A stretch of 64,000 bases of DNA from Exiguobacterium sp. s124. Its GTDB lineage: Bacteria > Bacillota > Bacilli > Exiguobacteriales > Exiguobacteriaceae. This document shows, in pieces, positions 1 through 8,395 of the stretch; position 1 is the stretch's first letter, and each line of letters opens with the position of its first letter. Both the position numbers and the translations under genes were made by a program. The stretch is from assembly GCF_018617485.1 (NCBI RefSeq), contig NZ_JACSKH010000001.1:1302001-1366000 (forward strand). Reading direction: 5' to 3'. Below the pieces are notes generated by a model that saw nothing but the letters and a program-made list of their open reading frames with translations, had not been told where the DNA came from and ran no database searches.

Positions 1-1
1 G

Positions 2-313
2 GGACTGGCTGCGATTGGAGCCACGCTTTTGAACTTGACTGTCTTTATGATGGAGAAGGATTACAAACTACCGATGGCGATTGCGCTGTCCTTGACCGCT
101 CTCACGCTATGCGCCGAATATAGCTTGCTCAACATTTGGGTAGAAGTTAAGGACTGGGGTGCCATAACAGATGTCGTACCCGGCATGTCACGCGCGCTTT
201 GGTTCTTAACGATTGCCGCAATCTTTTTGAATATACTTCCGATATTTTTAGAGGGGAAGCGAAAAAGACTGATGCAATCAAAAAAGGAACCAGTTTCGAC
301 TTACAATAACTGA
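2..313 (+). CDS. C-terminal part of an integral membrane protein (5' end outside window)
   Basis: The reading frame is open from base 2, with no stop upstream of the first possible start, so this is the 3' end of a longer gene that begins before the window. The visible part has at least two hydrophobic segments (around IALSLTALTLCAEYSLL and LWFLTIAAIFLNILPIF) and ends in a short basic tail (EGKRKRL). I do not recognise the family. It ends at TGA 311-313, directly before a hairpin that it shares with the convergent ABC transporter operon. The function is unknown, but the membrane location is well supported by composition. Confidence 0.7.
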   Translation, partial: GLAAIGATLLNLTVFMMEKDYKLPMAIALSLTALTLCAEYSLLNIWVEVKDWGAITDVVPGMSRALWFLTIAAIFLNILPIFLEGKRKRLMQSKKEPVSTYNN

Positions 314-321
314 TTACATAT

Positions 322-366
322 AAAACGTGTTCGAAGCTAGTCTATAGCATCGAACACGTTTTGTTT
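322..366. terminator. Bidirectional intrinsic terminator between convergent genes
   Basis: A perfect 13-bp stem (AAAACGTGTTCGA at 322-334 with its complement at 350-362) is followed by a short T-rich tract. It lies between the stop of the membrane protein gene (313) and the stop of the ABC permease gene (381), so it can serve both. Confidence 0.8.
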
Positions 367-380
367 TAGAAATAAATTAA

Positions 381-3300
381 TTACAGGTCGAAGGCAATCA
401 CATAGTTTCCACCCACAATTTCACCGTTGACGAGAAGTGCTGCACGTTTAATATCTTCTGGTATCTCGTAGGTCAAGGTGACCAGAGATGTAGACGGAAC
501 ACGTAACCAGGAATTATGTTCCCATCCTCCTCGTTCGACTACTGTGAATGTTTTGATTTCATACTCTTCACCATCTTCACCCAGTAACTTATAGCCTGGA
601 GGAAAATATTTGATCATTCCCCCATCTGAATCGGTACCGGCTTCCGGTGTGTCACCACGTACTGCCAAAGAAACTAATTTGAATCCTGGCTTAGCTGGAG
701 CAACTTCAGCAGGCGTTTGAACAATATTCTCAATCTTTACGAGTTCGTCGCGATAGGTCGGGTCGTCATATTCATAATATCGAAGTGAATCACTTCCTCG
801 TCTTTCGATTTCTTGAGAAGCTTTCAAAGACAATTCAGTTAAGTCCAATCCAATCACATACTCCCCGGCCACCATATCTCCTCTAACGATGAGTGCGACC
901 CGTTCCGTTTCTTTTGGTACTTCGTATGTCAAAATCAGTTTCGTGACAGAAGGGACACGCAGATAGGCTTTATTCTCCCATCCTCCTTGCTCTACCACGG
1001 TATGAGACACTTGTTTATACTCGTCCCCTTTCTGGTCCAAGAGAGGATATCCTTGAGGAGCAAATTTGAACGTGCCTCCCTCGTAATTCTTGTCTTCAAA
1101 GAACACATCTGCCGTCAGAGGAATCGAGACCAACTTGTTCCCCTCTGACGGAGATGGAGTATCTTGAGGTGGTTCAACAGGATCACCGATCGTGATATAT
1201 TCATCTTCATATGCAGGGTCTCCCGCTTCATAATATCGATAAGCCTTCTGCCCCCTGTCTTCGATTGCGTCGTTTGAACTGGACACCGATTCCGCTTCGG
1301 TATGTTTCGATTGTCCAGAATCCAAGTCTTCTATTTTTTCTCCAGAAGTCCCTTCGACCACTTCTTGTGTTTCCCTGCTCTGATCAGGACCTGCACCGTC
1401 CGGGAGCGCAAAGAAGAAGAGCGTCAGAACGGCTGCCCCGAGACCACCTGCGACGGTCCCGAGGACCCACTTGAAGCGTCGTTCGGTCCTCTTCGTGTTC
1501 ACCTGTGTCCCTCGCATTGCCTGATAAGGCATGACATTGACAGCCATCTGTGCGGGAAGGAGTGCCCCGCCGAGTCCCGTTATAATTGGGACGAGTAAAG
1601 TCGCCGTGAGGAAAAGCACCTCGGTGAGCGGGAGTGATCCATATACGTTCCAGACAAGGATTCCTGCAACTATCAGTCCAATTACCCCTGCCATTAGGCC
1701 AAGCAGACCTCCCTCGAGGAGCACGAGTCCACGTATGTTCGAAGAGCGCCAGCCGGTCGCCTTCAGGATCGCAATCTCACTTCTGCGCTCATTGATGTTC
1801 TGCCACATGACCTCCGTCGTCGTCAAAACTGCGATGAGGAGTGAGACACCCATGGCGACATAGTGCATCGTCCCCACTTCCAGTGCGACATACTCTCCGA
1901 GGAGCGAGGTGAACATGACTCCTTGCAGTCGGACGGAGACGAATAAGAAGAACATGAACAGACTCGTCGGCACGGCGATCGCGAGGAGCGTCAAGAGCGT
2001 GCGCTTCCACTGCGTAACGAGCTGGTTGAACGCCATCCCGATCACGCCTTCGGCCCGAACGAGCCGTAACCCGCGTGTCGTCGCACCGGAGCGCAGCGCC
2101 TCGTATGGCTTGATTCGCCGGATCATCATCATTGGCACAAGGGATCCCATCACATAAATACCGAGCCCCCCAAACCCGATCAAGATGACACGAATCCCTG
2201 TCGTCGCCGTTTCTCCGGCAAGGAGGAACGCGCCCAAAATCGACCACGCAATGAGGGCAACGACACCACCGAGCAGTAACGCCTCCATCAAGAGGAGCCT
2301 TGAGAGTTGACGTGGTCCCCAGCCAAGCGAGAGGAGCACGGCGAACTCTTTCTTCCGGGCGTACAACATAATCACGTTCGAGGTGAACACGTACAGGATT
2401 GCGACGAGGATGACACTCGCGATGACGCCACCCATGCCCATCTTCGTCTCCTCGAAGATGGTGAACGAGGACCCTAGTCGGACCCACGGCTGTTGAACCC
2501 AGCCGAGCGCCTCGCCTTCTTGAAGACCCGGTAAATATGTGAGTGCCATCTGTGGGGACGACCCGAGCGTGACGTCAGTGATGAGTCCCGTCTTCTCCTC
2601 GATCTCCTTCGCGATCGCTTGGAGTTTTGCCTCGCTCTCTTCATTCAACTCGTTGACCCCGCTGACATTGACCCGGATCGCCGAGATCGGCTCGTCACCG
2701 AGGATGGCTGCGGCCGCCTCGAGCGTCGTCAAGACGAGCGGTGGACGTGTGAGGAAGCCACGATCGTTGTTGACCGGCAACATCTCCTTCACCGGGTTGA
2801 CCGGCTCGTCGTCGGCATCGATAACCCAATCGGCCTTCGCCGGGAAATAGGTCTCCATCGGCAAATCCGTCAGCGGGTCGCGTGCCATGTCAAGCTTCCC
2901 AGGATCGAAGACCCCGATATAGTTCAGTTTCACTTTCGGCCAAGTCGCACTCGTCTCCCCGAAGGTAGATAAAGGACGATACATCTGTTTATAAGGATAG
3001 ATACTGTCTTCGGGCACCTCATATGGCTTCACCTGATAGGCGAACGGCCATCGATCTGAAAATGGGCTTTTCACAGGCTCATAATCGAGAGATGAGGGAC
3101 GAAACGCCAAAAACTCAAACCCATTCGATTCATTGGCAAAGCTAAATCCTTGCCCGTCCATAAACGACTGAATTAATTTCTGATGCACCTCTTTTGTACT
3201 AATTTTGTCCAGACGACTCGTTTCTTTCCCAGGAAGGGTATCTAGGAATGTCTCGCCACCCGCCTCCCGTACTTTGTCTGCAATCTCAGTCGTGTCCAAG

Positions 3301-4070
3301 GATTCGAACGGAAGCTCTACCTCCTCCAGACGATATTCCATCGTGGCATCCACGAACATCTTAGAACTCATCAAGACAGGGATATGGGTGATCCCATCTT
3401 GTACCTCTATTTCTCCTGACTGTTCGAAATATCGACTGATCCCTTCTTTTTCAATGATTGCCTTATCTAACCCGACAAGTGCTGCTTCTGCCTCAGGGTC
3501 AACCCCTGCTATCATGAAGCTTGAACCATAGGCAGGCACAAATTTCCCGCCGGGCATCGTCGGGCTGAGTCCATAATTCGGATCAGCATCCGTAGGGCGC
3601 CATCCACCTAAAAAATACGTGGATGACTCCTCAACCTCGACAGTTGCCCCGGTGTTCGTCTCTTCAGAGAAAAGAACTCTGTATACAACGGGTTTTGAGA
3701 TATCGAACTCACCGACATCTTCAAAGTAATCGTGTGACCCGATCATCGCAATCGGTGCCGCGACTTCGATGTCCTCAATCTGTTTAATCTGCTCATATTG
3801 CTCGAGTGTGATGCCCCCGTCCAAGCCGCTCATATAGTTCGGTTCGAGCAGATCAAGCTCCTCGGTCACGCTCCGCGTTCCGTGTGGCCGAACGACGAGA
3901 TGATACGAGGATTTCCAACGCTTCTCGAGCTCGGAGACGACCGTCCCCTTATTCGACTCGGTCAATCCGACGAGATACGACAGCCCCGTACTGACGATCA
4001 AGACACCGACAAGGAGCAAGATGAATCGCTCCTTGTTACGCCACCATGAATTCCAGATGAACTTAAGCAT
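381..4070 (-). CDS. ABC transporter permease, FtsX/MacB type, with duplicated C-terminal domain
   Basis: This is a 1229-residue permease for a MacB/LolCDE-like ABC system. It has an N-terminal membrane segment (residues about 12-35), a large extracytoplasmic domain to about residue 560, then two FtsX-type membrane blocks (for example IASVILVAILYVFTSNVIMLYARKKEFAVLLSLGW and the later NINERRSEIAILKATGWRSSNIRGLVLLEGGLLG), each with the ExxILxxxGW-like coupling segment typical of the family. A last membrane segment (about 870-895) is followed by an acidic linker and two homologous extracytoplasmic domains, about residues 943-1077 and 1096-1229. The start overlaps the end of the ATPase gene by 8 bases, so the two are co-translated. 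The substrate is not deducible. Macrolide or lipoprotein export and peptide resistance are known roles of relatives. Confidence 0.9.
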   Translation of the reverse strand: MLKFIWNSWWRNKERFILLLVGVLIVSTGLSYLVGLTESNKGTVVSELEKRWKSSYHLVVRPHGTRSVTEELDLLEPNYMSGLDGGITLEQYEQIKQIEDIEVAAPIAMIGSHDYFEDVGEFDISKPVVYRVLFSEETNTGATVEVEESSTYFLGGWRPTDADPNYGLSPTMPGGKFVPAYGSSFMIAGVDPEAEAALVGLDKAIIEKEGISRYFEQSGEIEVQDGITHIPVLMSSKMFVDATMEYRLEEVELPFESLDTTEIADKVREAGGETFLDTLPGKETSRLDKISTKEVHQKLIQSFMDGQGFSFANESNGFEFLAFRPSSLDYEPVKSPFSDRWPFAYQVKPYEVPEDSIYPYKQMYRPLSTFGETSATWPKVKLNYIGVFDPGKLDMARDPLTDLPMETYFPAKADWVIDADDEPVNPVKEMLPVNNDRGFLTRPPLVLTTLEAAAAILGDEPISAIRVNVSGVNELNEESEAKLQAIAKEIEEKTGLITDVTLGSSPQMALTYLPGLQEGEALGWVQQPWVRLGSSFTIFEETKMGMGGVIASVILVAILYVFTSNVIMLYARKKEFAVLLSLGWGPRQLSRLLLMEALLLGGVVALIAWSILGAFLLAGETATTGIRVILIGFGGLGIYVMGSLVPMMMIRRIKPYEALRSGATTRGLRLVRAEGVIGMAFNQLVTQWKRTLLTLLAIAVPTSLFMFFLFVSVRLQGVMFTSLLGEYVALEVGTMHYVAMGVSLLIAVLTTTEVMWQNINERRSEIAILKATGWRSSNIRGLVLLEGGLLGLMAGVIGLIVAGILVWNVYGSLPLTEVLFLTATLLVPIITGLGGALLPAQMAVNVMPYQAMRGTQVNTKRTERRFKWVLGTVAGGLGAAVLTLFFFALPDGAGPDQSRETQEVVEGTSGEKIEDLDSGQSKHTEAESVSSSNDAIEDRGQKAYRYYEAGDPAYEDEYITIGDPVEPPQDTPSPSEGNKLVSIPLTADVFFEDKNYEGGTFKFAPQGYPLLDQKGDEYKQVSHTVVEQGGWENKAYLRVPSVTKLILTYEVPKETERVALIVRGDMVAGEYVIGLDLTELSLKASQEIERRGSDSLRYYEYDDPTYRDELVKIENIVQTPAEVAPAKPGFKLVSLAVRGDTPEAGTDSDGGMIKYFPPGYKLLGEDGEEYEIKTFTVVERGGWEHNSWLRVPSTSLVTLTYEIPEDIKRAALLVNGEIVGGNYVIAFDL
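384..785 (-). repeat. Second copy of the duplicated C-terminal domain of the ABC permease
   Basis: This encodes residues about 1096-1229. It matches the preceding copy through shared landmarks: RYYE..DPxY.DE, KLVSL, PxGYxLLxxxGxEY, TVVExGGWExxxxLRVPS, LTYEvP and GxYVIxxDL. It resembles the beta-sandwich DUF4352-like folds seen in Gram-positive surface proteins, but that assignment is inference. Confidence 0.75.
840..1244 (-). repeat. First copy of the duplicated C-terminal domain of the ABC permease
   Basis: This encodes residues about 943-1077 and is homologous at protein level to the copy at 384-785. The two are joined by an 18-residue linker (about 1078-1095). The nucleotide sequences have diverged, so the duplication is not recent. 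Confidence 0.75.
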
Positions 4071-4761
4071 GGATTGTCACCCTCGTATCAATCACCTCGA
4101 TGATTTCACCGTCCTTCATCCGAACCTGCACCTCGGCTCGCTCGGCAATACCCGGGTCGTGGGTTACACAGATGACCCCGCAACCCTTCTCCCGATTCAA
4201 CTCTCTCAATAACTCAAAGATGACCTCTCCCGTCTCGGAATCAAGATTTCCGGTCGGTTCGTCCGCTAGCATCCATTCCGGCTCATGGATGAGCGCGCGT
4301 GCGACTGCGACGCGCTGTTGCTGCCCGCCTGATAACTGTGACGGAAGAGCATCTATCTTGTCGCTCAACCCGACCCGATTCAACAAAGCGAGCGCACGCT
4401 CCTTCGGATTGTAGTCAATCTTTCGACCAAATAGTGGTGACATTACGTTCTCCACTGCGGTCAGAGTCGGGATGAGATGAAACTGTTGGAAAATGAATCC
4501 GACCTTTTCGAATCGAAAGTCAGCTAACTCTTTAGCTTTCAGTTTATTCAAAAGCTGATTATTGTAATACAGTTCACCGCTCGATGGAACGTCTAATGTT
4601 CCAAGTAAACTTAACAACGTCGACTTACCTGAACCTGAAGGACCGATAATGGATATGAAATCGCCACTTTTAAACGTCAAAGTAACATCTGATAACGCAT
4701 TTGTTTCGACCCCTTCACCTGAAAACGTTCGGTTCATTTGCTTACACACGAATGTACCCAT
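4063..4761 (-). CDS. ABC transporter ATP-binding protein (LolD/MacB type)
   Basis: This is a 232-residue cytoplasmic ATPase that powers the adjacent FtsX-type permease. It has Walker A (GPSGSGKST), a Q-loop (FIFQQFHLIP), an ABC signature (LSGGQQQRVAVARAL), Walker B with catalytic Glu (WMLADEPTGNLDSETG) and an H-loop (VTHDPG). The open frame extends to 4776. However, its first codons (ATG AGG AGG GTA) are themselves the Shine-Dalgarno sequence for the ATG at 4759-4761, so I place the start at 4761 (MGTFVCKQMNRTF). The 3' end overlaps the permease gene, indicating a two-gene operon. Confidence 0.93.
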   Translation of the reverse strand: MGTFVCKQMNRTFSGEGVETNALSDVTLTFKSGDFISIIGPSGSGKSTLLSLLGTLDVPSSGELYYNNQLLNKLKAKELADFRFEKVGFIFQQFHLIPTLTAVENVMSPLFGRKIDYNPKERALALLNRVGLSDKIDALPSQLSGGQQQRVAVARALIHEPEWMLADEPTGNLDSETGEVIFELLRELNREKGCGVICVTHDPGIAERAEVQVRMKDGEIIEVIDTRVTIHA

Positions 4762-4883
4762 TATTACCCTCCTCATTTCAGATATAACACTTTACATATT
4801 TTAACTATATCTAAAATTTGGAATCGGGCAATATTTTTTTGATAATTCTGTTTTTTGATTCTTTAATGATTATTATTAGCCAT

Positions 4884-4920
4884 TAAAAAGACTTGTACCA
4901 AATTAGTCCTAGTACAAGTC
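4884..4920 (-). terminator. Intrinsic terminator of the 4936-5355 gene
   Basis: The 9-bp stem GACTTGTAC (4890-4898) pairs with GTACAAGTC (4912-4920). On the minus strand it is followed by a T-run (the A-run at 4885-4889). Confidence 0.8.
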
Positions 4921-4935
4921 ATTTACATTCCAATC

Positions 4936-5355
4936 TTATTCAGTCGAAAACAATAGCTCGCCGTCCATAGATCTCAACTCATAATCGATCCCACTTTGAA
5001 ACTGCTTCGTCATCGTCGCGCGACATGTAAACACATGTCCTGGACCATATGCAACGTCCGGAATTTCCTTGAAGCCGTATGACCGCTCACCGAACCATAG
5101 CGTCACGTTCGATGAACCCTTCGATGATCGGTCATCGACGACATAACATTCTCCCGTCTCGACGATGTAATTCGTCGTCATACGATCGTACGTCTCCATG
5201 CCTGCCATCCCAAGTACAAGAACAGAGCAAAAAATCGCGAGAAAAGCTTGTCCTAGTTTTGCTCGATTCCGAGTCTTTCTCCACTCTCTCCAATAGATGA
5301 CAAGAGATCCTAGACACAATAATCCAATCAACCAATAAAATATAATTTCCAACAA
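4936..5355 (-). CDS. Small membrane-anchored protein of unknown function
   Basis: This is a protein of about 139 residues with two hydrophobic segments (IIFYWLIGLLCLGSLVIYW and AFLAIFCSVLVLGMAGM) separated by a basic loop, and a soluble C-terminal half of about 75 residues holding two cysteines (GECYVVDD, FTCRATMT) that could pair outside the cell. The frame is open up to a TTG at 5391 that has no ribosome site. GAGGTGATTGGG sits just upstream of tandem TTG codons at 5355 and 5352, so one of these is the likelier start. No family recognised. It has its own terminator on the 3' side and is separated from the upstream DUF817 gene by that gene's terminator. Confidence 0.6.
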   Translation of the reverse strand: MLEIIFYWLIGLLCLGSLVIYWREWRKTRNRAKLGQAFLAIFCSVLVLGMAGMETYDRMTTNYIVETGECYVVDDRSSKGSSNVTLWFGERSYGFKEIPDVAYGPGHVFTCRATMTKQFQSGIDYELRSMDGELLFSTE

Positions 5356-5412
5356 CCCAATCACCTCATTCTGTAATACGACTTTCTTCAAAAAAGGATT
5401 CGCGATTCCTCA

Positions 5413-5438
5413 TAAAAAAACTCGACATACGTCGAGTT
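5413..5438 (-). terminator. Intrinsic terminator of the DUF817 gene
   Basis: The 8-bp stem AACTCGAC/GTCGAGTT (5419-5426 with 5431-5438) has a 4-base loop. A T-run on the minus strand (A-run at 5414-5420) follows immediately. It overlaps the stop codon of the gene it ends. Confidence 0.85.
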
Positions 5439-6201
5439 AAGTCGTTTCATATTCCAGCTTTCGCTTTTGCCAAGCGACAAGCAGGATGCTGATGATGACG
5501 AGTAGGAACCATGAGGACAGTTTCCCTAAATCCACAATGGCCCAACCGTTCAACTGATCCGGATACGCCCAGCCGTTGTAAAAGGTCACAATATTCTCAG
5601 CGAGCCAGATGAAGCAGGCAATCAAGAAGAACGAAAGCACGACCGGCATGTTGAATCGCCGATCATCGAGTTTGTACGAGACAACCGAGCGGCCAAACGC
5701 CAAAAAGATGAGTGCAATCAATAGCCACCGAAGGTCTAACCACACATGGTGCCAAAAAAAGTTGAAGTAAATCGCGATGCCAAGTCCGAAGGCGATGATC
5801 GGGTTCGGCATTTGCGTGAACTGTAAATCGAGACGACGCCACGCCTGAACGACATAACTCCCGACGCTCGCATACATAAATCCGGCATAGAGCGGGACGC
5901 CCCACACTTTTGTGAACGCCTCATCCGGATAGCTCCAAGACCCCATCTGCACTTTGAATAGTTCAAGACCAAGACCGATGACATGGAACCAGCTGATGAC
6001 TTTCACTTCTTCGATTGTTTCGAGTCCCGTTTTCACAAGGACCACCTGAACGAACAAACACCAGATGAGTAAGATGTCATAACGGGGAATCGGCAACTCC
6101 ACAAATTTTGTGACGGCGAGCGCTCCGAAGATGGCGACTGGGAATATACAACTGAGTGCTTGTTCATAGGCGAAAATAAAGAGATAGCGGATACGTCCCA
6201 T
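5437..6201 (-). CDS. DUF817 family integral membrane protein (YoaT-like)
   Basis: A 254-residue, strongly hydrophobic, Trp-rich protein with about seven or eight membrane segments. The pattern of short loops with conserved-looking aromatic and charged motifs (FKVQMGSWSYPDE, WGVPLYAGFMYASVGSYVVQAWRR, FNFFWHHVW, TFYNGWAYPDQ) is what I know from the DUF817 family, represented by YoaT of Bacillus subtilis. No biochemical role is established for that family. It starts 9 bases after the stop of the YfhP-like gene upstream, so the two are probably one operon, and it is followed by its own terminator. Confidence 0.8.
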   Translation of the reverse strand: MGRIRYLFIFAYEQALSCIFPVAIFGALAVTKFVELPIPRYDILLIWCLFVQVVLVKTGLETIEEVKVISWFHVIGLGLELFKVQMGSWSYPDEAFTKVWGVPLYAGFMYASVGSYVVQAWRRLDLQFTQMPNPIIAFGLGIAIYFNFFWHHVWLDLRWLLIALIFLAFGRSVVSYKLDDRRFNMPVVLSFFLIACFIWLAENIVTFYNGWAYPDQLNGWAIVDLGKLSSWFLLVIISILLVAWQKRKLEYETT

Positions 6202-6210
6202 CGATTCGTC

Positions 6211-7071
6211 CTACCTTTCTATATATTCGTACAAGAAGGAAGATTCCCCATCATAAAAACGTGGGTCAAATACACCGAGCCGTTCTTCATTCGACACAAT
6301 GACGACGAACGGCGACCATTTTGTTAGAGTGAGTGCCTCTTGATTCGCTTTAAACAATGGTTCAAGACTCGTCTTTTCGGCACTTGTCAATTCGTATCGC
6401 AAGTTCGCTTCTTGATATATCGAATCTTGAAAGAGCGATACGTTTTCGTCAGTCTTCGTGATCACCGTGAACTGAGTCGGGACAAATGAAGCCGAGAGCG
6501 CCACTTCGTCATATTCCTTTGAATAAGACTGATATAAATAGGCGCCTTGCGCACTTTGAATCGCGACATAAAGAACGAGGGCAGCCCATGCATACCGATA
6601 CGTCGTATACCGCACTTCTTGTTTGCGGGCGACGAGCCAGGCGACTAAGAAGATTCCCCAATAGACAAAATCGACAATCGGGATTACACCGAATGTAACT
6701 CTCACGTCCGAAATCGGTTCAAAATACCCTGTCCCCCACGCATTGAACAAGTCGGATGTATTGTGTATGAACACAGACAATAAAGCCCACCAAAAATAGC
6801 GGATGTCCGTCACTCCAAAGAGGAGACGAACGAGTATGTAGATGAGTAGTGCAAAGAGTGGGACGAGAAAGATTGAGTGTGTGATGCCCCGATGCCACAT
6901 CTGATACATCCCTTCCGTGTCCCATAGTCTTGAAATCACATCACTGTCCGGGATTTGGCTCCCGACGAGCGTCGTGACGAACAAGGCCCGTTTTTCATGT
7001 TGTTGTAAATCGCGTTTATCGGATGCACCATATAGTGTCAAACCGAATAACGTATGTGTAATCGTATCCAC
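6211..7071 (-). CDS. Membrane-bound metal-dependent hydrolase family protein (YfhP/YdjM-like)
   Basis: A 286-residue membrane protein of the YdjM/YfhP family (DUF457-like). The N-terminal half has the family's metal-ligand pattern: MDTITHTLFG, GSQIPDSDVISR, HRGITHSIFLVPLF and HNTSDLFNAWGT, with membrane helices in between. The C-terminal 110 residues form a soluble domain. The family is annotated as putative metal-dependent hydrolase. In B. subtilis YfhP is a membrane protein whose exact reaction is unsettled. Expressed with the DUF817 gene 9 bases downstream and possibly with the 31-residue peptide gene upstream. Confidence 0.82.
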   Translation of the reverse strand: MDTITHTLFGLTLYGASDKRDLQQHEKRALFVTTLVGSQIPDSDVISRLWDTEGMYQMWHRGITHSIFLVPLFALLIYILVRLLFGVTDIRYFWWALLSVFIHNTSDLFNAWGTGYFEPISDVRVTFGVIPIVDFVYWGIFLVAWLVARKQEVRYTTYRYAWAALVLYVAIQSAQGAYLYQSYSKEYDEVALSASFVPTQFTVITKTDENVSLFQDSIYQEANLRYELTSAEKTSLEPLFKANQEALTLTKWSPFVVIVSNEERLGVFDPRFYDGESSFLYEYIER

Positions 7072-7088
7072 TTTCTACCTCCATAGCG

Positions 7089-7124
7089 AAAGAGACATCT
7101 CCCAATAATGGACGATGTCTCTTC
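7089..7124 (-). terminator. Hairpin between small peptide gene and YfhP-like gene, weak terminator or attenuator
   Basis: A 10-bp stem AAGAGACATC (7090-7099) pairs with GATGTCTCTT (7114-7123). The minus-strand continuation is TTTCGC rather than a clean T-run, so it may only partly terminate and could act as an RNA processing or stability element. Confidence 0.45.
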
Positions 7125-7127
7125 ATC

Positions 7128-7223
7128 TTAGTTCTCTTTATCCATTTTCATGGCGCGTCTTGCGACGATCGTTACGAAAATGACAGCGACAATCGGAATG
7201 ATCAATGGCATCCAATTCAACAT
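7128..7223 (-). CDS. 31-residue single-pass membrane peptide
   Basis: A short gene with ATG at 7223, preceded by a good ribosome site (AAGGGGGA, about 8 bases away) and ended by TAA at 7130-7128. The product is one hydrophobic helix (residues about 4-20, WMPLIIPIVAVIFVTIV) followed by a basic, hydrophilic tail (ARRAMKMDKEN): a typical small membrane protein with the positive side in the cytoplasm. No family recognised. Its position directly upstream of the YfhP-like gene, with only a weak hairpin between, suggests partial co-transcription. Confidence 0.6.
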   Translation of the reverse strand: MLNWMPLIIPIVAVIFVTIVARRAMKMDKEN

Positions 7224-7271
7224 CCGCCTGTCCCCCTTCATTAAGTGTCGCAAGCAGTATAGCACATCTGA

Positions 7272-8279
7272 TTACTCGATGGATGAATGAATGCTTGTCT
7301 TCTCATAAGTAGTTGCCATCTTCTCGATCGTCGCCTTCATATGATCGCGAAGCGTGAGCGGTTCGACCACTTCTACTTGTGCCCCTAAAGAGAGCAACCA
7401 GTAAATGAATCCGTCCGATACGGACGCATCAAAACGGATGAGGAATCGTTCGCCATGCTCGGACACGGAGACGTCTTCCCCCAACTTATCGAAGATGACC
7501 GGGAGAACGCGTTCGTCGACCGATAAAACGATTTGCTCATCCAAGCCGTTGTACATATTGAAGGACTTTTGGTAATAGTCATCTGGAAGATGGTGTTTCG
7601 GACGAATGGTGCCGTCTTCTACAATCTCGGAGTTGACGATTCGGTCGACCCGATAGTTCCGAACCTCTCCGATTGATTCGTCGATGCCAATCAAGTAATA
7701 CTGTTCGTGATTCCAATGCAAGTCGATTGGATTGATGACGTACCGTTCTCCATCACGGCGGAGCGGGAACGTTCGCTTTGTCACGTCGAATCCGATGACA
7801 TCCGTATATTGGAATGAGATGGCTTTTCGTTCATGGATCGCTCGCTGAATGCGGTCGATGTGATACGGAATCTGTCCGTGTTTTTTCTTCGGTGTCTTAA
7901 TGATCGATTGTAGCGTTTTCGCCTCAGGATTGCTCGTCAACATTTGAAGCTTTTCAACAATCTCTTCGGTCACGTCTTCCGAGATAAATTTGGCCGCGAC
8001 GATCGCATCGACCATCATCCGAAGCTCATGAATCTCGAATAAACGAGCAGAGTGCCAATATTTTTTGGCGAGACCATTCTTCTCTAATTCATCCTGCACT
8101 TCAAACCCCGAATTATTCAGTGCCTGGATATCGTCTTTCACCGATTTTTTTGCTAACTTAGAAGTATCTCCAATCGTTGACAAGTATTCGAGCAAATCTT
8201 CTAGCGTCTTAGGATTTGCCTCGTCCGTGTAACGTTCGAAAAAACGTCGAACTTCAAGTAACCGCTCTCGGTTATTCAC
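7272..8279 (-). CDS. WYL-domain transcriptional regulator with N-terminal HTH
   Basis: A regulator of about 335 residues: N-terminal DNA-binding region (NNRERLLEVRRFFERYTDE, then a winged-HTH-like segment through residue 70) followed by a WYL domain (residues about 140-230, including AISFQYTDVIGFD, YVINPIDLHWNHEQYYLIGID and the RNYRVDRI segment) and a C-terminal WCX-like part. WYL domains bind ligands, often nucleotides or nucleic acid, in transcription regulators of the YafY type. The frame opens at 8297, but AAAGGGG followed by 8 bases points to the GTG at 8279. It is divergent from the hydrolase gene at 8396 and may control it. Confidence 0.82.
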   Translation of the reverse strand: MNNRERLLEVRRFFERYTDEANPKTLEDLLEYLSTIGDTSKLAKKSVKDDIQALNNSGFEVQDELEKNGLAKKYWHSARLFEIHELRMMVDAIVAAKFISEDVTEEIVEKLQMLTSNPEAKTLQSIIKTPKKKHGQIPYHIDRIQRAIHERKAISFQYTDVIGFDVTKRTFPLRRDGERYVINPIDLHWNHEQYYLIGIDESIGEVRNYRVDRIVNSEIVEDGTIRPKHHLPDDYYQKSFNMYNGLDEQIVLSVDERVLPVIFDKLGEDVSVSEHGERFLIRFDASVSDGFIYWLLSLGAQVEVVEPLTLRDHMKATIEKMATTYEKTSIHSSIE

Positions 8280-8395
8280 GGTTCTATCCCCTTTCATTTC
8301 TATATCTATAATATGTATAAACAGACATTATCATTTTATTTCCACGAAATAAAGGTATTTTCCATTACAAAACGTTTAAGGAGGCGCCATCTGAA

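Noticed and set aside
1789-2487. 232-codon open frame on the minus strand inside the ABC permease gene
   Set aside because: Arg/His-rich translation, no ribosome site, fully inside a well-supported gene in another frame: a GC-content shadow.
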